Positions 11,992-26,900 of a stretch of DNA of 64,000 nucleotides are shown here, piece by piece; position 1 is the first letter of the stretch; the number at the start of each line of letters is the position of its first letter. Origin of the DNA: Diphasiastrum complanatum (lineage: Eukaryota > Streptophyta > Lycopodiopsida > Lycopodiales > Lycopodiaceae); NCBI GenBank assembly GCA_029204225.1, contig CM055106.1, positions 34,258,361 through 34,322,360 on the forward strand. The letters are read 5' to 3'. The notes under the pieces are model-generated. The model was given only the letters and a program-made list of their open reading frames with translations, did no database searches and was not told the DNA's origin. The translations under genes were made by a program, and so were the position numbers.

Positions 11992-14900
11992 CAGAGAGAG
12001 AGACATATGTGTGGAGGGAGGGAGCGTTAGCCTCTAGGTGTGTGCGAGTGAGAAATCAAAATTTAGACATGTTAAGTTAGAACGTTAGATGTTGATTTGG
12101 TGTGTTAGAACTTAGTAATAAGTATTAGTAACTTAGGTTAGGTAGTTTTTTGAGATAGAAATTAGAATCTAGTTCATACGAGTTTGAGTGAGGGGGAGAG
12201 AGACTGGATACCATGCCGAGAGAGAAGGATCCCTTGTGGGATCATGTGAGACAGTTGCTTCAAATTATGGCAGCTCAAGTACTAAGAGGTGGACATGTAA
12301 GTATTGCGGGAAGGACTACACATGTGCAACCTCCCCTTTCACTTGGCTGTGACCCCTGCAGGGAGGGAGATGATGAGAAATGTATCTAGGATTGGTTTAG
12401 AGTGGGAGGGACCATCCATGCAGCAGTTGAGGACGACTCAGTTGGTTGCCAAGCAAGACTCCGTGGATAGGGAGCTAGAGCCTATTAAGAGATCATGGAC
12501 CATGTAAATCCTAAACCCTAATTTAATGTAATATGTATTGTCATTTATGTTTTAAATTGAAATTCCAAGTTTGAAGGTGAAGAAACATTAAGTTTCTACT
12601 TTAAAGCCTTAGTATTTTTCCTTACCTTTTAGACTGCTGCATATTTAAACTAGTTTCTGCACAGTCTGCATATTTGAACTATATGTCGCATAGTTCGCAT
12701 TTTTCGCACTTTTGATAAAATGCGACAGTAGGTCTAAAATGACCAAGGACTTTGTTTTAACCGACCTTCAGCATTTTCGGCTTATTCGTCACATACTCAA
12801 AAAGCCGGCACTTTGGGTCAAGCCGACACTTCGGGGCATCCATATGCAAACCAAGGTCAGGACGAACTATCGGGCATGGACGAACTTTCGGACCTCAGCT
12901 ACTCGGGCGAGAAGTTTTCAAACTATCACGATCCACCACTGCCATGCAACGTTAACAAAGACGTAGTTAGACGGATATTTAGCTTAAATTTAGCTAATCA
13001 AATCTTGTAATCTAATCCAGCATGATATATGTATTGGATAGACATACATAGAAGATAATGAACGAGAGACCTGAACGCAACACTCAGAGAGGTGCATATC
13101 AAGAAAGTAATATAGTTCTAGCAGTAGCTAGTTCATTCATGAGAGAGAACACCTCTCTTACGCCGATGCGTTGATCTGGAAAACAGACAGCACTCAAAGG
13201 AAATAATTGATGTATGCTCGATTTTGGATAATACAGACGAGTTATAGTTTTCTGCTCAATGTGCTATCTTTGAACGTTGTGATGCTTGTTCAACTTATCA
13301 TTGAATATATTTCCGCTATCAGTAGACATTATCTGTTGTTCATAAATTCATTGTCAGATTAGTAGTAGCTATCTGCTGTTCGGAGGATGATTGATCGTGG
13401 TTTAAAGCGGTAGCTTTGTCCGACAGATCGGCTCCATCTGAGCTATACATTGAAATTGTCGCCTGAGTCAAAATAGTCTGATTCACTTCAATGGTATCAG
13501 AGCGAAAAGATTCCTTCAGAAGTGGCAAGTGCCAAGTTCTAGCTTCTATGTCTTAACTTTTATGTTTTAAGAATGATTTTAGTTATATTTATTGACCATT
13601 TACGTAAATTGTAAATGAAATTGAATTTTGTCATCTGAAATTTGAATTTTGTGGGCAATGGGATCTTTTGAACTAGGTATGGGTGCTTCATCATATCAGA
13701 TGGTTGGACTGATACCAAGACGCGCCATATTGTAAATATATTGGTTTCTTCTTGCTTGGGCATGATGTTCCTGAGATCCATCGACACCTCGCAAGCGGGC
13801 TTAGTCTTGGATGGCCAGACATTGTTTAGATATATTGACGAGGCCATTGTGGCGAGAAAGAAAATGTTGTGCAGGTATTGATTCTTGACTTTAAGCTGAG
13901 TAGTGAAAATGAGTGAAAACTTTTTACTTCATAGTTACTACTTGTTCAACGTTGATTCTTGGATCATGAATGTCCAATGTTGCATTGTTATGCTTTGCAA
14001 GTTGTCACAGACAATGCAACAAATTGTGTTGCCATGAGGAAGCTTGTAAATGAAAAGTACCCTTGGATTTTTTGGACACTCTGTGTTGCACATTGCTTAG
14101 ACCTCTTATTTAGGGATATAGCAAAGTTGCCATGGATTAGAGAGGTACTAGCCACAGGCCGGTTCTTGGTGAGGTTTTTCACCAAGAGACCGAGGGTCCT
14201 GAGCATGTTCAGGGCCTATTCTAGCCTCAAGCTTTTGAGGCCCACCCTCACCAAGTCTACTTTTCTACTCATCAAATTTGGTTCATCACTTAGATTCTTA
14301 GAAGTTAGTACATAGCTTACTAATAACTACTAACTTCTTTCATGTTTTAAATAATTGATTTTTTGAAGCTTATACAATTTGTAATCGTGATTCGTTCCAG
14401 GTTTGCCTTTATTATCAGGTTTTAAACGTCTCTTGAAGGTGCATGGCAGCTTGAGATAGATGGTGGTCTTAAACCACTGGCAGGAGTGGAGGCCCTCACG
14501 AACAATTAAGGCTCAACGATTTGAGAGGATTGTGCTATCATCTCCTTTTTGGGATGATGGTCGGGCCATTATCACAGGGTTGCAGCTTCTTTACAGTGTC
14601 CTGCACCTTACAAATAGAGAGGGCTACACTTTGGGCCTCTACGAGTTCATGGACAGGCTGGGAGAGCATATTCGCAATTGCACTGCCTTTAGTACATAGA
14701 GGTTTGAAGTTTGAACTTTCAGAGTGACTAGTGCCCATATTCATTGATGAGATCTATTATGTATTATCTCTTATCATGATTGATGAGTATTTATGTATCA
14801 TGTGACATGTATGATGTATGATTTTTAGGTTAGTTTATAGAAATTAGTCTATGTGCCTTTGTGAGGGCCTAAAATTAGTAATTAGTAGTAAGTTACTAGT

Positions 14901-17900
14901 AATAGCATAATAGCATTTTACGTATTAGTGGTTAGTAGTTAAAACTTTCACCTTTCAACTTAACAATTACTAGTTACTAGTTAGTGGTTTAGAAATAGAA
15001 GTTAATAGTCATAACTTATTAATTATTAGTTAGAACTTACTATGTACAACTTTATACTTAGAAGTTAGTAACTACTAACTTATTACTTACTAGTAAGTTA
15101 GTAACTATGATCTATCTATCAAAATCCATAGTCTATCTAATTTTGATTCTTGAAGTTTAGATTTGGACTCTTGAAGAATGACTAGAAAAATGTGCTTTCT
15201 AAATCACTAAATCAACTTGTTTTCTTTCGGCAAATCAAGATGTGAGACTACCACATCACATCCCCCAGTTGCCCATCGCCCCTGGAGCTCCAAATGAGGC
15301 AGGGCCTGTTACTCGGAGTGCTAGTATTATGCACAAACTCTTTGTTAAAGATATTGTCTAAATTCAAGCTACATTCTTGTTTCTAGTTTCTAAATTGACA
15401 ATCTCCACTAGTGAGTGAGCTATGCTCCCCATGTGGATGAACTCTCTCTAGTGAGTGAGCTATGTGGATGGTTAATTTTCTTTTTGGATGAAAAATTTCC
15501 ATTTGTGGATGAGCTTTGCTCCCGTTAGGAGGAGTCTCCCTATATGGATGAGCACTAAGATTGTCAATAATTTTGCGTGTAGTTTTTTGTTGCTTCAATA
15601 GGATTGAATGCTTCAAATTTTTGATTGATATCTTGTTGGATATTTTGGAAGGGTTGGGTGGATCAATTAGTGTTTGCCCTACTGTGGTGTTAGGATCTAT
15701 TACACTAGTATCAGAGCCATCTCCATCTTTGGGAACTAAGTAGCAGCAGTAGAGAAAGCTATCAGAAGATAGGAGATATTTCTCAGTTTCACAGAAAGGA
15801 ATAGAGGAGGAAATTCGCTGTAGGATCAGCTTTCAAACCCTTCAATTTGCTGGAAATTTCAGTAGATTGGAAGCTTATTTCCTAGTATAGCTTCAGCACT
15901 GATAAATCAATTTTCCTCTCTGATTTTCGAGCGTAGATCATTGTAATCTGAGCGGAAATTTAAGAGGAAAGAAAGAGCAGATCCATCATTGTATAGTTAG
16001 CCCTCAATTCTGAAATTTGTATGAAGGTTTGAGTAGATTAGTTACGGACTACAAGATACAGGCCTACTGGGCATTGTTTTTGCAGATTTGGTAGCTATTG
16101 CCCAGCGCCCTACTACCTCATCTTGCTAAACTTTTTGATTGGGATCTATGGCAAAGGGATGTTGAGGAAGTTTACATGGAGCACCCCAAGGGCTACACAT
16201 CTCAAGACAAGCCGAATATGGTGTGGTTACTTTAGAAGAGTTTTTATGGGCTTAAGCAAGCCCAATGCATTGGTATGCTAAGCTTAATTCTTTTCTACTC
16301 TCTCAAAACTTCATTATGAGTGAGTATGATCATTCATTCTACTTTAGAATGAATGGTAATGATGTTACTATCCTCTTAATTTATGTAGATGACATTATTT
16401 TGAGTGGTCGTAATGAGCCAGATATAGATGATATCAAGATAGCTCTCAAAAATGAGTTTGAGATTCAAGATCTTGGTTACTTGCACTATATCTTAGAAAT
16501 AGAAGTGAGTAGGACTTCCAAACCTACGTTCATTTTTCAAGATAAGTATGCTAACTCTATTCTCAAAAGACTTCATGTGGATGATTGCAAACTTGTTTCT
16601 ACACCTATGGAAACTAATGTAACACTAACTATAAGAGATAATGAAAGATCCTTCAAGGACATTACTCTCTATAGAAGGCTAACAAGATCTCTTATATATC
16701 TAACCATCACAAGACCTTATCTAAGCTATTGTGTTGGTAGATTAAGTCAATCTATGCAAGATCTTAGTGAGGCTGATCAGAAGCTAGGAAAAAGAGTATT
16801 GAGATATATCTCAGGATCTAGAGATTTTGGCACATGTATTGAGGATCTACACCTAACCTTTATGGATTTTCAGATTTAGACTTTGCAGGTGATCATATGG
16901 ATAGGAAGTTCATAAGTGCATATGCTATTTTCATTGGAGATGGAGATGTCTCTTGGATGTCAAAGAAACAAGCAACTATCTCACTATCTTCCACCGAGGC
17001 CGCATACAAAGCATTGACTACTTGCACCAAGGAAATGCTATGGATCAAAAGGATGTTGTTGGATCTTCACTTGCTAGATTCTAAGAAGACTCCAATTATA
17101 TTGTATGAAAACCTTTCAACTTAAAGTTTGGCTAACAATCCAGTTTTTCGTGCGAGCAAGCACATTGAGGTTGCATATCATTTTGTGAGAGATCAAGTGT
17201 TGGCAAAGGAGATGGAGCTTCAACATGTTTCTTCAGAGGAACGTGTGGCTGATATCTTCACCAAATCATTAGGAAAGGATCTGTTTATAAAGCATAGATC
17301 ACATCTTGGATTATGTTCTAAATCTATATTAAAACTAGTTGAAGAGGGAGTGTGAAAATTGTCAACTAGTTTTCTAGCTTTCTAGTTAGTTTGGCAATTT
17401 GAGCTTAAATGAGGCCAAATTAGCAAATAAAGTGCACATAGCTATTTCACACATGTAAAATTAGTGTACATGACCATTTTTAAGTTGGTTCCAAATTCAC
17501 TACTTGTACATACAAAAATTCACTTAGCACTTGGCACTTGTACATACAAAAGTTCATTTTTAGCTTTACTTGGCAGTTTTGGCCAATATGACTAGTTTAG
17601 GTCAAGTTTTGGATAAGATAGGCCAAATCAATCTAGAGAGAGGGGAAAGAGTCATCACTCTCAGCTACAAATAGTAGGCTCTACGTGGAATAGCAGAACC
17701 TAAGAGGTATTCCACTTTTGGAAGCTTTGGAGACAATACTATCATCTCATCTTTGGTTCTCTTCTACATTTGTGTAGAATACTTGATGTATGCTTGTTCA
17801 ATCTCTATTGGAGAAAGGAATTAAATGCATTATTGCTGTTGTATGGCCTGCTTACAGAGAATAAGATCAGATCTAAACACGTATTGAATAGCTTTTGATT

Positions 17901-20900
17901 CTATTTCATTTTGGTAGAATGATGTTGATCAAACTAGTGAGATTGTGTAGAAATTGTCTAGAAATTTGACAAATGATTTGTGTGTGTATTGCTATTGGCC
18001 TAAATCCAAGTTTAGGATCATCATTAGATCTTAAAATTTAACACGACATAGATTCTTGGATTTGAAGAGTATTAGTCAAAGAGACTACCAACCAGTTAAA
18101 AATTATGACACAGTACAACATGAAAAAACCCAAGAATATCGATGACACAAACAATACATGTTATAATTACAACATCACAAAGCAAGAGAAACAACTTGAA
18201 ATCAATTTCACAAATGGTAAAGTCCAAAATCACATAGCCATACCTCTTCTTTTACACACCGAAAGTGTACGGTAACACAAAATTTGTTGTGTTCAACCTT
18301 CGCTCCCTCAACGTCTTTCACTTTAATGATCAATTCTTTGTATACCTGTATTTCAAAGTACATTTCATATCAAATGACAAAAGGTTGATAACTAAATAGA
18401 CATGAAGCAAAGAAAAAGAAGATATCCAACAACTCATACTTTGTAAGACAACACAAGTCAGATATTGTACCTTATCCATGATTGCTAAAAATTCACTAGC
18501 TGGTTGAAAGAAGACAATATCATTTCCCTGTAGAACAAAAACGTTATCGATTTTAGTAACTTGTCGTCAGAAACATGTTCTCCTATATTCAAACGTTTAT
18601 GCTGGAAAATAAAATTGTGCTGCTAAACATTTTGGGAGCCTTACGAGATTGATACTTTATCCATTGCCTAGGGTGATAAGACAATGGATTTACGTCAACC
18701 TTTGACCTTATACAAAAAGGATCACACAATGCACATATATAAAGTTGTACAAAAATACGAAAAACTTCAACCATTGTTTTATATTTGTGCTAAAATGAAC
18801 ACAACTAAACATTTGTAGGTACCATTGAGAAACGAACGATATGCTCATGATCTTGGACCTTTACCTATTGTAATACATCCAAAATTCCTAGAAGTCTTTT
18901 CACATTTATAAAGGCAAGTGCTACTTTGCATTGTTGATCGAAGCCCTTAAAACATTCATCCAACATAGGCGTTCTCCCAATAGAACAAGCATGAGATTTG
19001 TTTGTGCACATAGACCTCGATCACACCAACTAAGGCAAAACGTACTCTCATAGCAAAACAATTCAATGGTTCCTAAAGCCTGCATGCTTTTGGTCTCTTC
19101 CTTCGTTATCCTATCAAACATAGTTGCATGAACTTCACACACCAAAGCTAAAATTATCTTGCCCAACACAAATGATTGAGACTTTTCTGAGTCTCCATCA
19201 CACAATTCAATTGCAACCGTGACTAGGACACAATTTTTATCCTCCTATAGTGTGCCTCACACACATACTTAACAGCCTGTCTCACACATCCATATCATTT
19301 GTAGTCGTTTTATCACCCAACTCATTCTTAACCAATTTTAGCTCAAGGATTTGGAAAGCTTCTTTCACAAAATCTATGGATGTCGCTACAGTTTCAATTG
19401 TATGATTTCAATCCTTTTGAGAGAGAAAATTTTGGAACAAGTAGATCATAGAGGTTTATTGCCAAGAGGTGTGTCACTTATATCACATATTGGACCTGAA
19501 TTTCACAACCCACCAACCTCTCGAAGAAATGCACAGATTAATAGATTCTAAGTTAACCGTAGGCAAGTCAACCTGGCGCTCCAAATCTGATATCTTCGTC
19601 TGCAAGGTTTAAAATTTGCATGTCAGAGAGACAACTTTATCAAGAAATGAAACCAACATACCAGGAGTCAACCAACATGCTATGAAAGATTAGCTTATCA
19701 CCTGTAATGCGCTCGTAACGGTCGGAAGTCTCCTGGCGAGACGTGCGTTGGTGCTACAGATTACCAACCGCTCCAACTGACTCACTGACAACAGGTTTCT
19801 TCTCCTCGTGTGAATGAGTGCCCATGTGCTCCAATTACGCTCACACACGGAGGCAGCAAAGTCCTGTGGTGCGTGCATTGAAATACTTCAGCACATTGTG
19901 GCAGAGGTGGAACTTCAACGAAACACAAAAATGGAGGATAAAATGAGATGCATACCTGAGAAAGGACACGCAGTGCAAGACGCTATATAGATGGGTATGT
20001 GCTACCGAACATGGTCCACCAGGTAATGGGTAGCTGCCTCCTCTCTGGATCCTGGGCAGCCGGGTGGCCGAATGTGCCCATGCCGAAACGAAATGCTGTC
20101 AGCGATCTGTGTCGGAGAGAGGAAGAGGGGATGCAGCATGTGTGCAACGCTATGGATACTCCTGTGGAAGTAGTTCCACCGCGTCTCCCATATGAACTTC
20201 AACTCTGTCATCCTGCAGGTGAGGGGCATGTGGTTCAGGGCATTACGAAAAAGCTTAACATTGACAGAAAAACAAACTAGCAAGTACTGAAAAGATAAAG
20301 GTCAATTGCAACACTGTACCGCTTACCTCTCTGGCTGCAAGATGGGCAGCTGCAGGAACTGTCCAATCCGGTCCATGAGCTCATACACCAGTCCAAGTGT
20401 CGATCCCTCGTTGTCAGCCATGCGGAGCACAATGTAGAGTGGTCGAAGCAGTCCTGACAATGTTTGTGCATCCCTCCAGAACTGGTCTCCCCTCACCGTG
20501 GAAGAAAAGTGCTCCCCATCCTCAGTGTGCGGAAACGTACTGGCACCCCAAAGATCACTGGCAACCATCTGTAGAAGCTGGGCCCTGCACCTGATCAAAT
20601 GGTCGATGACCACCAAGTCGAATGCAAAGCGTGTGGGGGCTGGCTTACGGAGGTCCAGATGGCTGAACACCCGGAACATGGCAAGAACACACCTCTTTCT
20701 GGTGACAAAAGTCACCAGGAAGAGGGCCTCCTAGACGATGGCTCTAACCCAGGGAAGTGCTCCAATGTCCCCCATCAGAAGGTCTATGTCGTGGGCTGCA
20801 CAGGGGGTATGAACAATATGAGGGAACTCGGCCTCTAGCAGTACACCCCTCTGAATGCAATTCGTGGCATTGTCCGTCACCACCGTGACGACATGCTGTG

Positions 20901-23900
20901 GGCCTATGGCTAGGATGGAAGACCTGATGACATCAAACATGAACTCTGCAGATATGACTCTCCCCCCCCTGCTGCAATCCACTGCCCTCAAAAATTGTGT
21001 GCCCATGCAGCTAAAGACCAGTATGTTGAGGATCGGCCTCCTCTTGACATCAGTCCAACCATCGGACATGATGCTACAACCGTAAATGGCCCAGTGCCGA
21101 CGTAGAGGCTCCATCTCTCTAGACAAGGACTCAACCCCATCCCTCAGCATGTGTGTGCGGACAACCTCTGAACTAGGGACTCTCCAGCTAGGGCTGACAG
21201 ACTGTGCAAGGCGGAAGGCCCTTCTGAAGGGCTCAGAGTCGATGATGGCAAAGGGCAGGTTCAGCTTGTAAATCAGACTGGCCACGGCCTGTGTGGCCTC
21301 TCTGTCCATGTGCGGCTGATGCGCGCCGCGAATGGTCTGCTGCACAAGGGCTCTCCCTGGTGGGCGACGGGTGGTGGACCTCCACCACGGTGCACCAACC
21401 GTGACGGGAATGGACGATGACGCGACAGGCTGGGCACTGGTGGATGCATCGGCTGTAGACGTGCAATGGGGAGAGTGGAATGCACTGGCAGGGATGGGTG
21501 CAGCACCATAGGTGAGGTGCACTGGTGGAGGGGCAACATCTGGCATGGGGTACGAAAACTGCTGGCTGAGGAGGTCATCCGGATGGGAAGGGATGGAAGA
21601 AGGGATCTCTTTCACATCCTCAAAGGCCCGCCCAGTAGCATCCCCTGCTCGGGTGGCGAAGAGTCCATGAGAAAGTCGTAGACTGGTGGAGTGCGAGCAA
21701 CAGTGGGTGGTGGTGGAACCGCAGTGGCAACTGGCGGACGCGATGGGACGGGATCCACCGGAATCTGAGCAGATGGGGGTGCGTGAGGCAGAACTGTCTG
21801 AGGGGGATGAGGGACAAAGGGACCGGAGGATGATGCACTCCCTCTCCTCGTGCATGCCAGCCGAGCAGGCAGCAACTCTGGGTCAGCCACATAAGGAGGG
21901 GTGCAAAATCGGAGAATGCCCTCCGAAATGGTGTTCTCCCCTGCCACGAGCCGCGGCCCGTAGGTGTCCAGTAGTCGCTGCCTGTCGGGGACGGTCATGC
22001 TGCCACAAGGGGTAGCATTCAAGGTGGCACCATTTTTGGCGCGTGCACCGAGCAGATGGCCTTTAAGGCCAGTGAGGGATGCAACAAACTTGACGAGACA
22101 GTATCGGCAGTGCACGATCTTCTGACCGGTCTTGTTGGCCTTGTCGACAACCTGCCTGACAATGTCTACCTCGTCCCACAGACCGGAAAGGTCGGATTGC
22201 ACCATTGCGATGGAGAAAACTAAGGACAAAACGCCGGAAAAAAAACAGCAGGGTACACTGTGTGAGAGATGCTGAAAATGGGCGAAGGCAGGTTCTTGCA
22301 AATCAGATGCAAGGCAGGGCGGTCTGTGGGCGAAGGGCGATGCAAATCAGATGCAAGGCAGGGAAGGCAGGGCAGCAAAACCAGTAGCGAAGGCAGGGCA
22401 ACGATGGCTGGAGAAAAAATTGGGAGAGAAGAAGCGAGGGGGGGCGGGTAGATTAGGTTTAAAAAAATTTGAAAAAATATTAAATATTAATTATATTAAT
22501 ATATTATGGTACCGCGGTACCATCATGGTACCGTGGTACCAGTACGGTCCCGCGGTACCGAGATCCGCGGACCCAGTACCGCGGGACCTATGATTCTAAC
22601 GTAGAATTGTGTCTTATTTTTGCTGTCCATGCCTCCTTATTCAATTTGTGGCTTCTTTGCTCATAGATCCTGTCACATGTACTTTGAATCCCTTGCCCAA
22701 TGTAAATTGTAAATTGTAATTATTAAATTGTAAATGGCTAACTCACCGGCCTGTGGAGACAATTGTAGATTGTAATGTAAATAGTGACTAATTCCGAGAT
22801 GGCCAAAGGGGGTACTCGCTCTCATGAGAGACTGACCTCCTAAAAAGTAGGAAGGGTTGACCAATCAACGTGACACGTGTCATATGCTCACTGGGATACT
22901 TGGTCCAGTACATGAGTGACACGGATGGTCAATGGAGACGGTCAATGGACGGGTCAACAAGACGTGTCACATGCTCCTTGGGACACTTGGTCCGATGCAT
23001 GAGTGACACGTGTCAAACTATCCACCTACTAGCTTGCCTATGTGTCAGGGTACTGCCAAGTGGCAAGTGTCGATTGTGCATGGAGTTTGCCATGTGTCGA
23101 TGTGCGGATGTGTCAAGGTTAAGGGGTGCTTGAGGGGATATAGTGTGAGCCTTGCCAGGGGCATTCCCTACCGTATTCGGAATTCCTATGCAGCTATGGT
23201 TGGGAGGAGACTTGCAGCAGAGCTCTCATCTTTGCTTGTTGCTTGCATGTAACAGTTTGGTATCAAAGCAGTTGCTTTCGAGACTTGTGTGGGATCTGGC
23301 ATCTTCAGTTAGGGTTTGGTGCATCCTTGGACAGCTAGCACCCTACACGCTATTTAATGGAAAGAATATACAGAATTCACTTTTTGTTCCTATCATTTTC
23401 AACCAACTTAAATCTCTTTTCAGGATTGGTCAATAATAATAAAGGGTAAAGAAGGTCTATGTTTATTCTAGCATTTCCCTTCCTAAACTTGTACCTTAAG
23501 ATGACAAGTGATTGAAAAAATTGATCTTTAAATAGAGCATGTAAAAGATAATCATGGTTGTAGAACTGACCATATTGTTTTTATCCTTAAATCCATTAGC
23601 CTTAACACCATTGCAGCCCTCTGCAGGTCCCATGATGTCCATTCCATGACTTCCAGCATAATACAACTCTGCCAATTGCACAAAGTCATAGACCTGTAAA
23701 AGGAAATACAACATTTCACTTGAAGGTAATCTAAAAAAGCACTAAACCTGTGAAAATTGAAAGCACAATGAGAGACTGAGAGAATAAGCTATAACAATTG
23801 TCATAGGGTACCAATGAGACAAAAAAATGACATCCACGTTAAAAGAGTGAAAACCTGCAATGAACAATGAATAAAATCACAATATTAACTAATGGTGATA

Positions 23901-26900
23901 AATACTTACGCTCTACCAAGGTAATATAGATGGTCCTAGTTATGGACTCGGCTCGTTACATTCGCCGCGTCCATTTACATTTACAGTTACTTATGCTCCA
24001 TATTCAGCGTTTACCATACCGCATTGGAGATTTCTCTGGACAGGTAGATCTTTACATTATCCCTATGGAGCGTTATGATCTTATCCTTGGTGCTGATTGG
24101 TTTGCATCTCTTGGAGCCGTTACACTGGACTTGACACAGCAGACATTGACATTTGTACATGATGCAGTTACACACTCACTTGTGGGCATCGATTCTCAGG
24201 GAGACTTCCAGTTGATTACTGGGAAGCAGTTTATTCGCAGCCTGCCGAAGGCTCATTGTGCTGCCTTATTATGTGTTCAGTGGGCAGTACCAGTTCCTCC
24301 AGTTTCTACACCAGGAGCTGTTCCTCAAGTGATTTCTAACTTATTACATCAGTATGCTTTTGTCTTTTCAGAACCTACGACGCTACCACCATTACGTGAC
24401 GTGAACCATCATATTGATTTGCGTCCTGGTTCTGCTCCTCCCTCCCGTCCCCCTTATCGTATGTCTCGATCTGAGCGTGATGAGCTTGAGCTCCATATTA
24501 CTGCCTTGTTAGATCAGGGTCTCATTGTTCCTAGTCACAGCCCTTTTGGTGCTCCTGTTCTCCTTATTAATAAGAAAGATGGTACCAAACGCCTTTGTAT
24601 TGATTACCGTGCTTTAAATAAGTTGACTATTCGTAATCAGTACCCTATTCCACACATGGATGACCTCTTTGACCAGCTCGGTACCTCTAAAATCTTTTCC
24701 AAGATAGACCTTCGTTCTGGATATTACCAAATCAGGATGCACCCTTCTGACGAACATAAGACTGCTTTCCGTACTCATCTTGGTTTATATGAATTTCGTG
24801 TGCTTCCTTTTGGTGTTACTAATGGCCCTCCTACGTTCCAGAATGTGATGAATAACGTCTTACGTTCGCTTCTTGGTCATTGTGTCTTGGTTTATTTTGA
24901 TGATATTCTTATTTTTAGTCAGTCTCTTGCTGAGCATGTTGCCCATCTTTCCTCGGTCTTTCAGTTACTTGTACACCACCAGTTATTTGCTAAGTTGTCT
25001 AAATGTTCTTTTGTTGTTTCTGAGATCGAGTTTCTTGGTTTTCTTATTTGTAATGGTCACATTCGTCTGGACCCTCATAAGGTTCAGGCCATCCAGGATT
25101 GGCCTATACCTACTGATATTCATCATGTTCGTATGTTTCTTGGGTTAGTCACTCACCTTCGTCGTCCAGTTCCTCATTTTGCCACTATCGCAGCTCCTCT
25201 TCATGCACTTTTGAAGAAGTCTAGTACTTTTCTGTGGACTCCTGATTGTCAAACAGCGTTTGATACTCTTCGTCGTGCTGTTGTTGATGCTGCCGTTATG
25301 TGTTTACCACAGTTTGATCAGAAGTTTCTTGTTGAGACTGATGCTAGTAATGTTGGTTTGGGTGCTTTACTTCGCCAGTCACAATGTATTATTGCTTATG
25401 AGTCGCGTCGTCTTCGCTCTTATGAGCAACGTTATTTTGTGCATGAGAAAGAGCTTCTTGCTATTATCTATGCTCTTAAGAAGTGGCGTCATTATCTGTA
25501 TCGAGTCCCATTTGACATTATTACTGATCACCAGTCTTTACGTTATCTGTTTTCTCAACGTGACCTTAGTGATCGTCAATTTCGTTGGTTGCAGTTTTTA
25601 CAGTCTTTTAATTTCTCCATATTGTATCGTCCTGGTCGTGCTAACACTGCTGTTGATGCATTATCTCGTCTTCCAGCTTTGTTAAATACACTCGTTTCTA
25701 CTATTCCTCCATGGTTTGATGCTCTACCTGCAGCATACCTTACATGTTCTGATTTTCGTGATGTTTATAGTTCTGCCCCACCTGTTTCGTCCAGTCCTCA
25801 TGTTTACTCCATTATTGGCAATCGTCTTTATCATTATGATTCTCTTTGTATCCCTAGTTCTTTGGGTATCCGTTCCCAGTTGTTGTCGAATGCTCATTCC
25901 TCTCCCGTTGGGGGTCACTTTGGTTTTCAGAAGTCTTATGCTTGTCTCAAAGACCATTTCTATTGGCCCTCTCTTCGATCTGAGCTTGCTGTACTTATTC
26001 GTACCTGCCCTTTCTGTCTTCGTAATAAGTACTCCCGTTCTAAATCTGCTGGTTTGCTTGGCCTATTCCTCATCGCCTGTGGACTAATATATCTATGGAC
26101 TTTATCCTTGGCCTTCCCCATACCCAACGTGGTCACGATTCATGTATGGTGGTAGTTGACAGGTTCTCGAAACAGGCACATTTTATCCCAGTTCGCAGTA
26201 CTATCACAACAGAGCAGTGTGCACGTTTGTTCCTATCAGAGATTTTCCGCCTGCATGGATTTTCTCGTACTATCCTTTCTGATCGGGATAGTAAGTTTAC
26301 ATCTATATTCTGGACAGAGCTTATGCGTATTTTGGATGTTCAGCTTTTTATGGGTTCTGCTTATCATTCAGTTTGAGGTCCTTAACAGGATCCTTGAGGA
26401 TTATTTACGCCATTTTGTTACTCCTTCAGGGAAGGATTGGGATCAGCATTTATGTTCAGCAGAGTATAGCTATAATAGCTCTGTTAGTACCAGCACAGGT
26501 GTCTCTCCATTTTTATTATCTCATGGCTATGCACCTCTTTTACCTGGCATTCCTCTTCCTCCTGAGGATACACCTGTTACACTTGCATCTTTTCTATCAG
26601 GTGCTCGAGAGCTTATTACTCGGGCCAGTTCTCATTTACAGCATGTTTAGCAGTGTTATCAGACCTCAGTTGATCGTCACCGCCGCCATGTTGAGTTTCA
26701 GCTTGGAGATATGGTTTATCTACGCTTACGGTTTGCACGTCATCATTTTGTCCAGGGCCATGCTTCTACTGAGAAGCTTGCACCACGTTATTATGGGCCT
26801 TATCGCATTGTGTTCAGATGCATTAATCCATGTTGGGTTCTGTCAAGGATAAAAATTTAAAACTAACCTCTAGCTTGTTCGTTACGATCATAGATGGTTT

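Larger units (their letters stand above)
12090..15350 (+). mobile_element. hAT transposon 1, strongly decayed
   Basis: Pieces of a BED-finger/DUF659 hAT transposase lie in order on the plus strand (12.2, 13.7, 14.0 and 14.5 kb), separated by intron-like or degraded sequence. Repeated TTAGTAAC-type motifs occur near both ends and between pieces. Terminal inverted repeats were not found, so the borders are approximate. Confidence 0.7.
19483..22620 (-). mobile_element. hAT transposon 2
   Basis: Contains a four-exon hAT transposase on the minus strand and, upstream of its start, short repeats and the GGTACC palindromes at 22508-22590. Terminal inverted repeats and an 8 bp duplication were not identified, so both ends are estimates. 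It lies within TPP intron 4 and has the same orientation as TPP. Confidence 0.78.

Noticed and set aside
12304-12507. Independent small protein gene
   Set aside because: It is a frame-changed continuation of the hAT BED-finger piece.
18921-19205. Minus-strand open stretch as a possible host exon
   Set aside because: No family could be recognised, stops lie on both sides, and it is not needed for TPP or for the hAT transposase.
23901-23935. GTAAGTATT donor preceded by GGTAGAGC, first taken as the TPP SGR exon
   Set aside because: The true exon ([10 protein letters not shown]) was found at 39976-40047 with matching phases; this site is a chance match beside the gypsy border.
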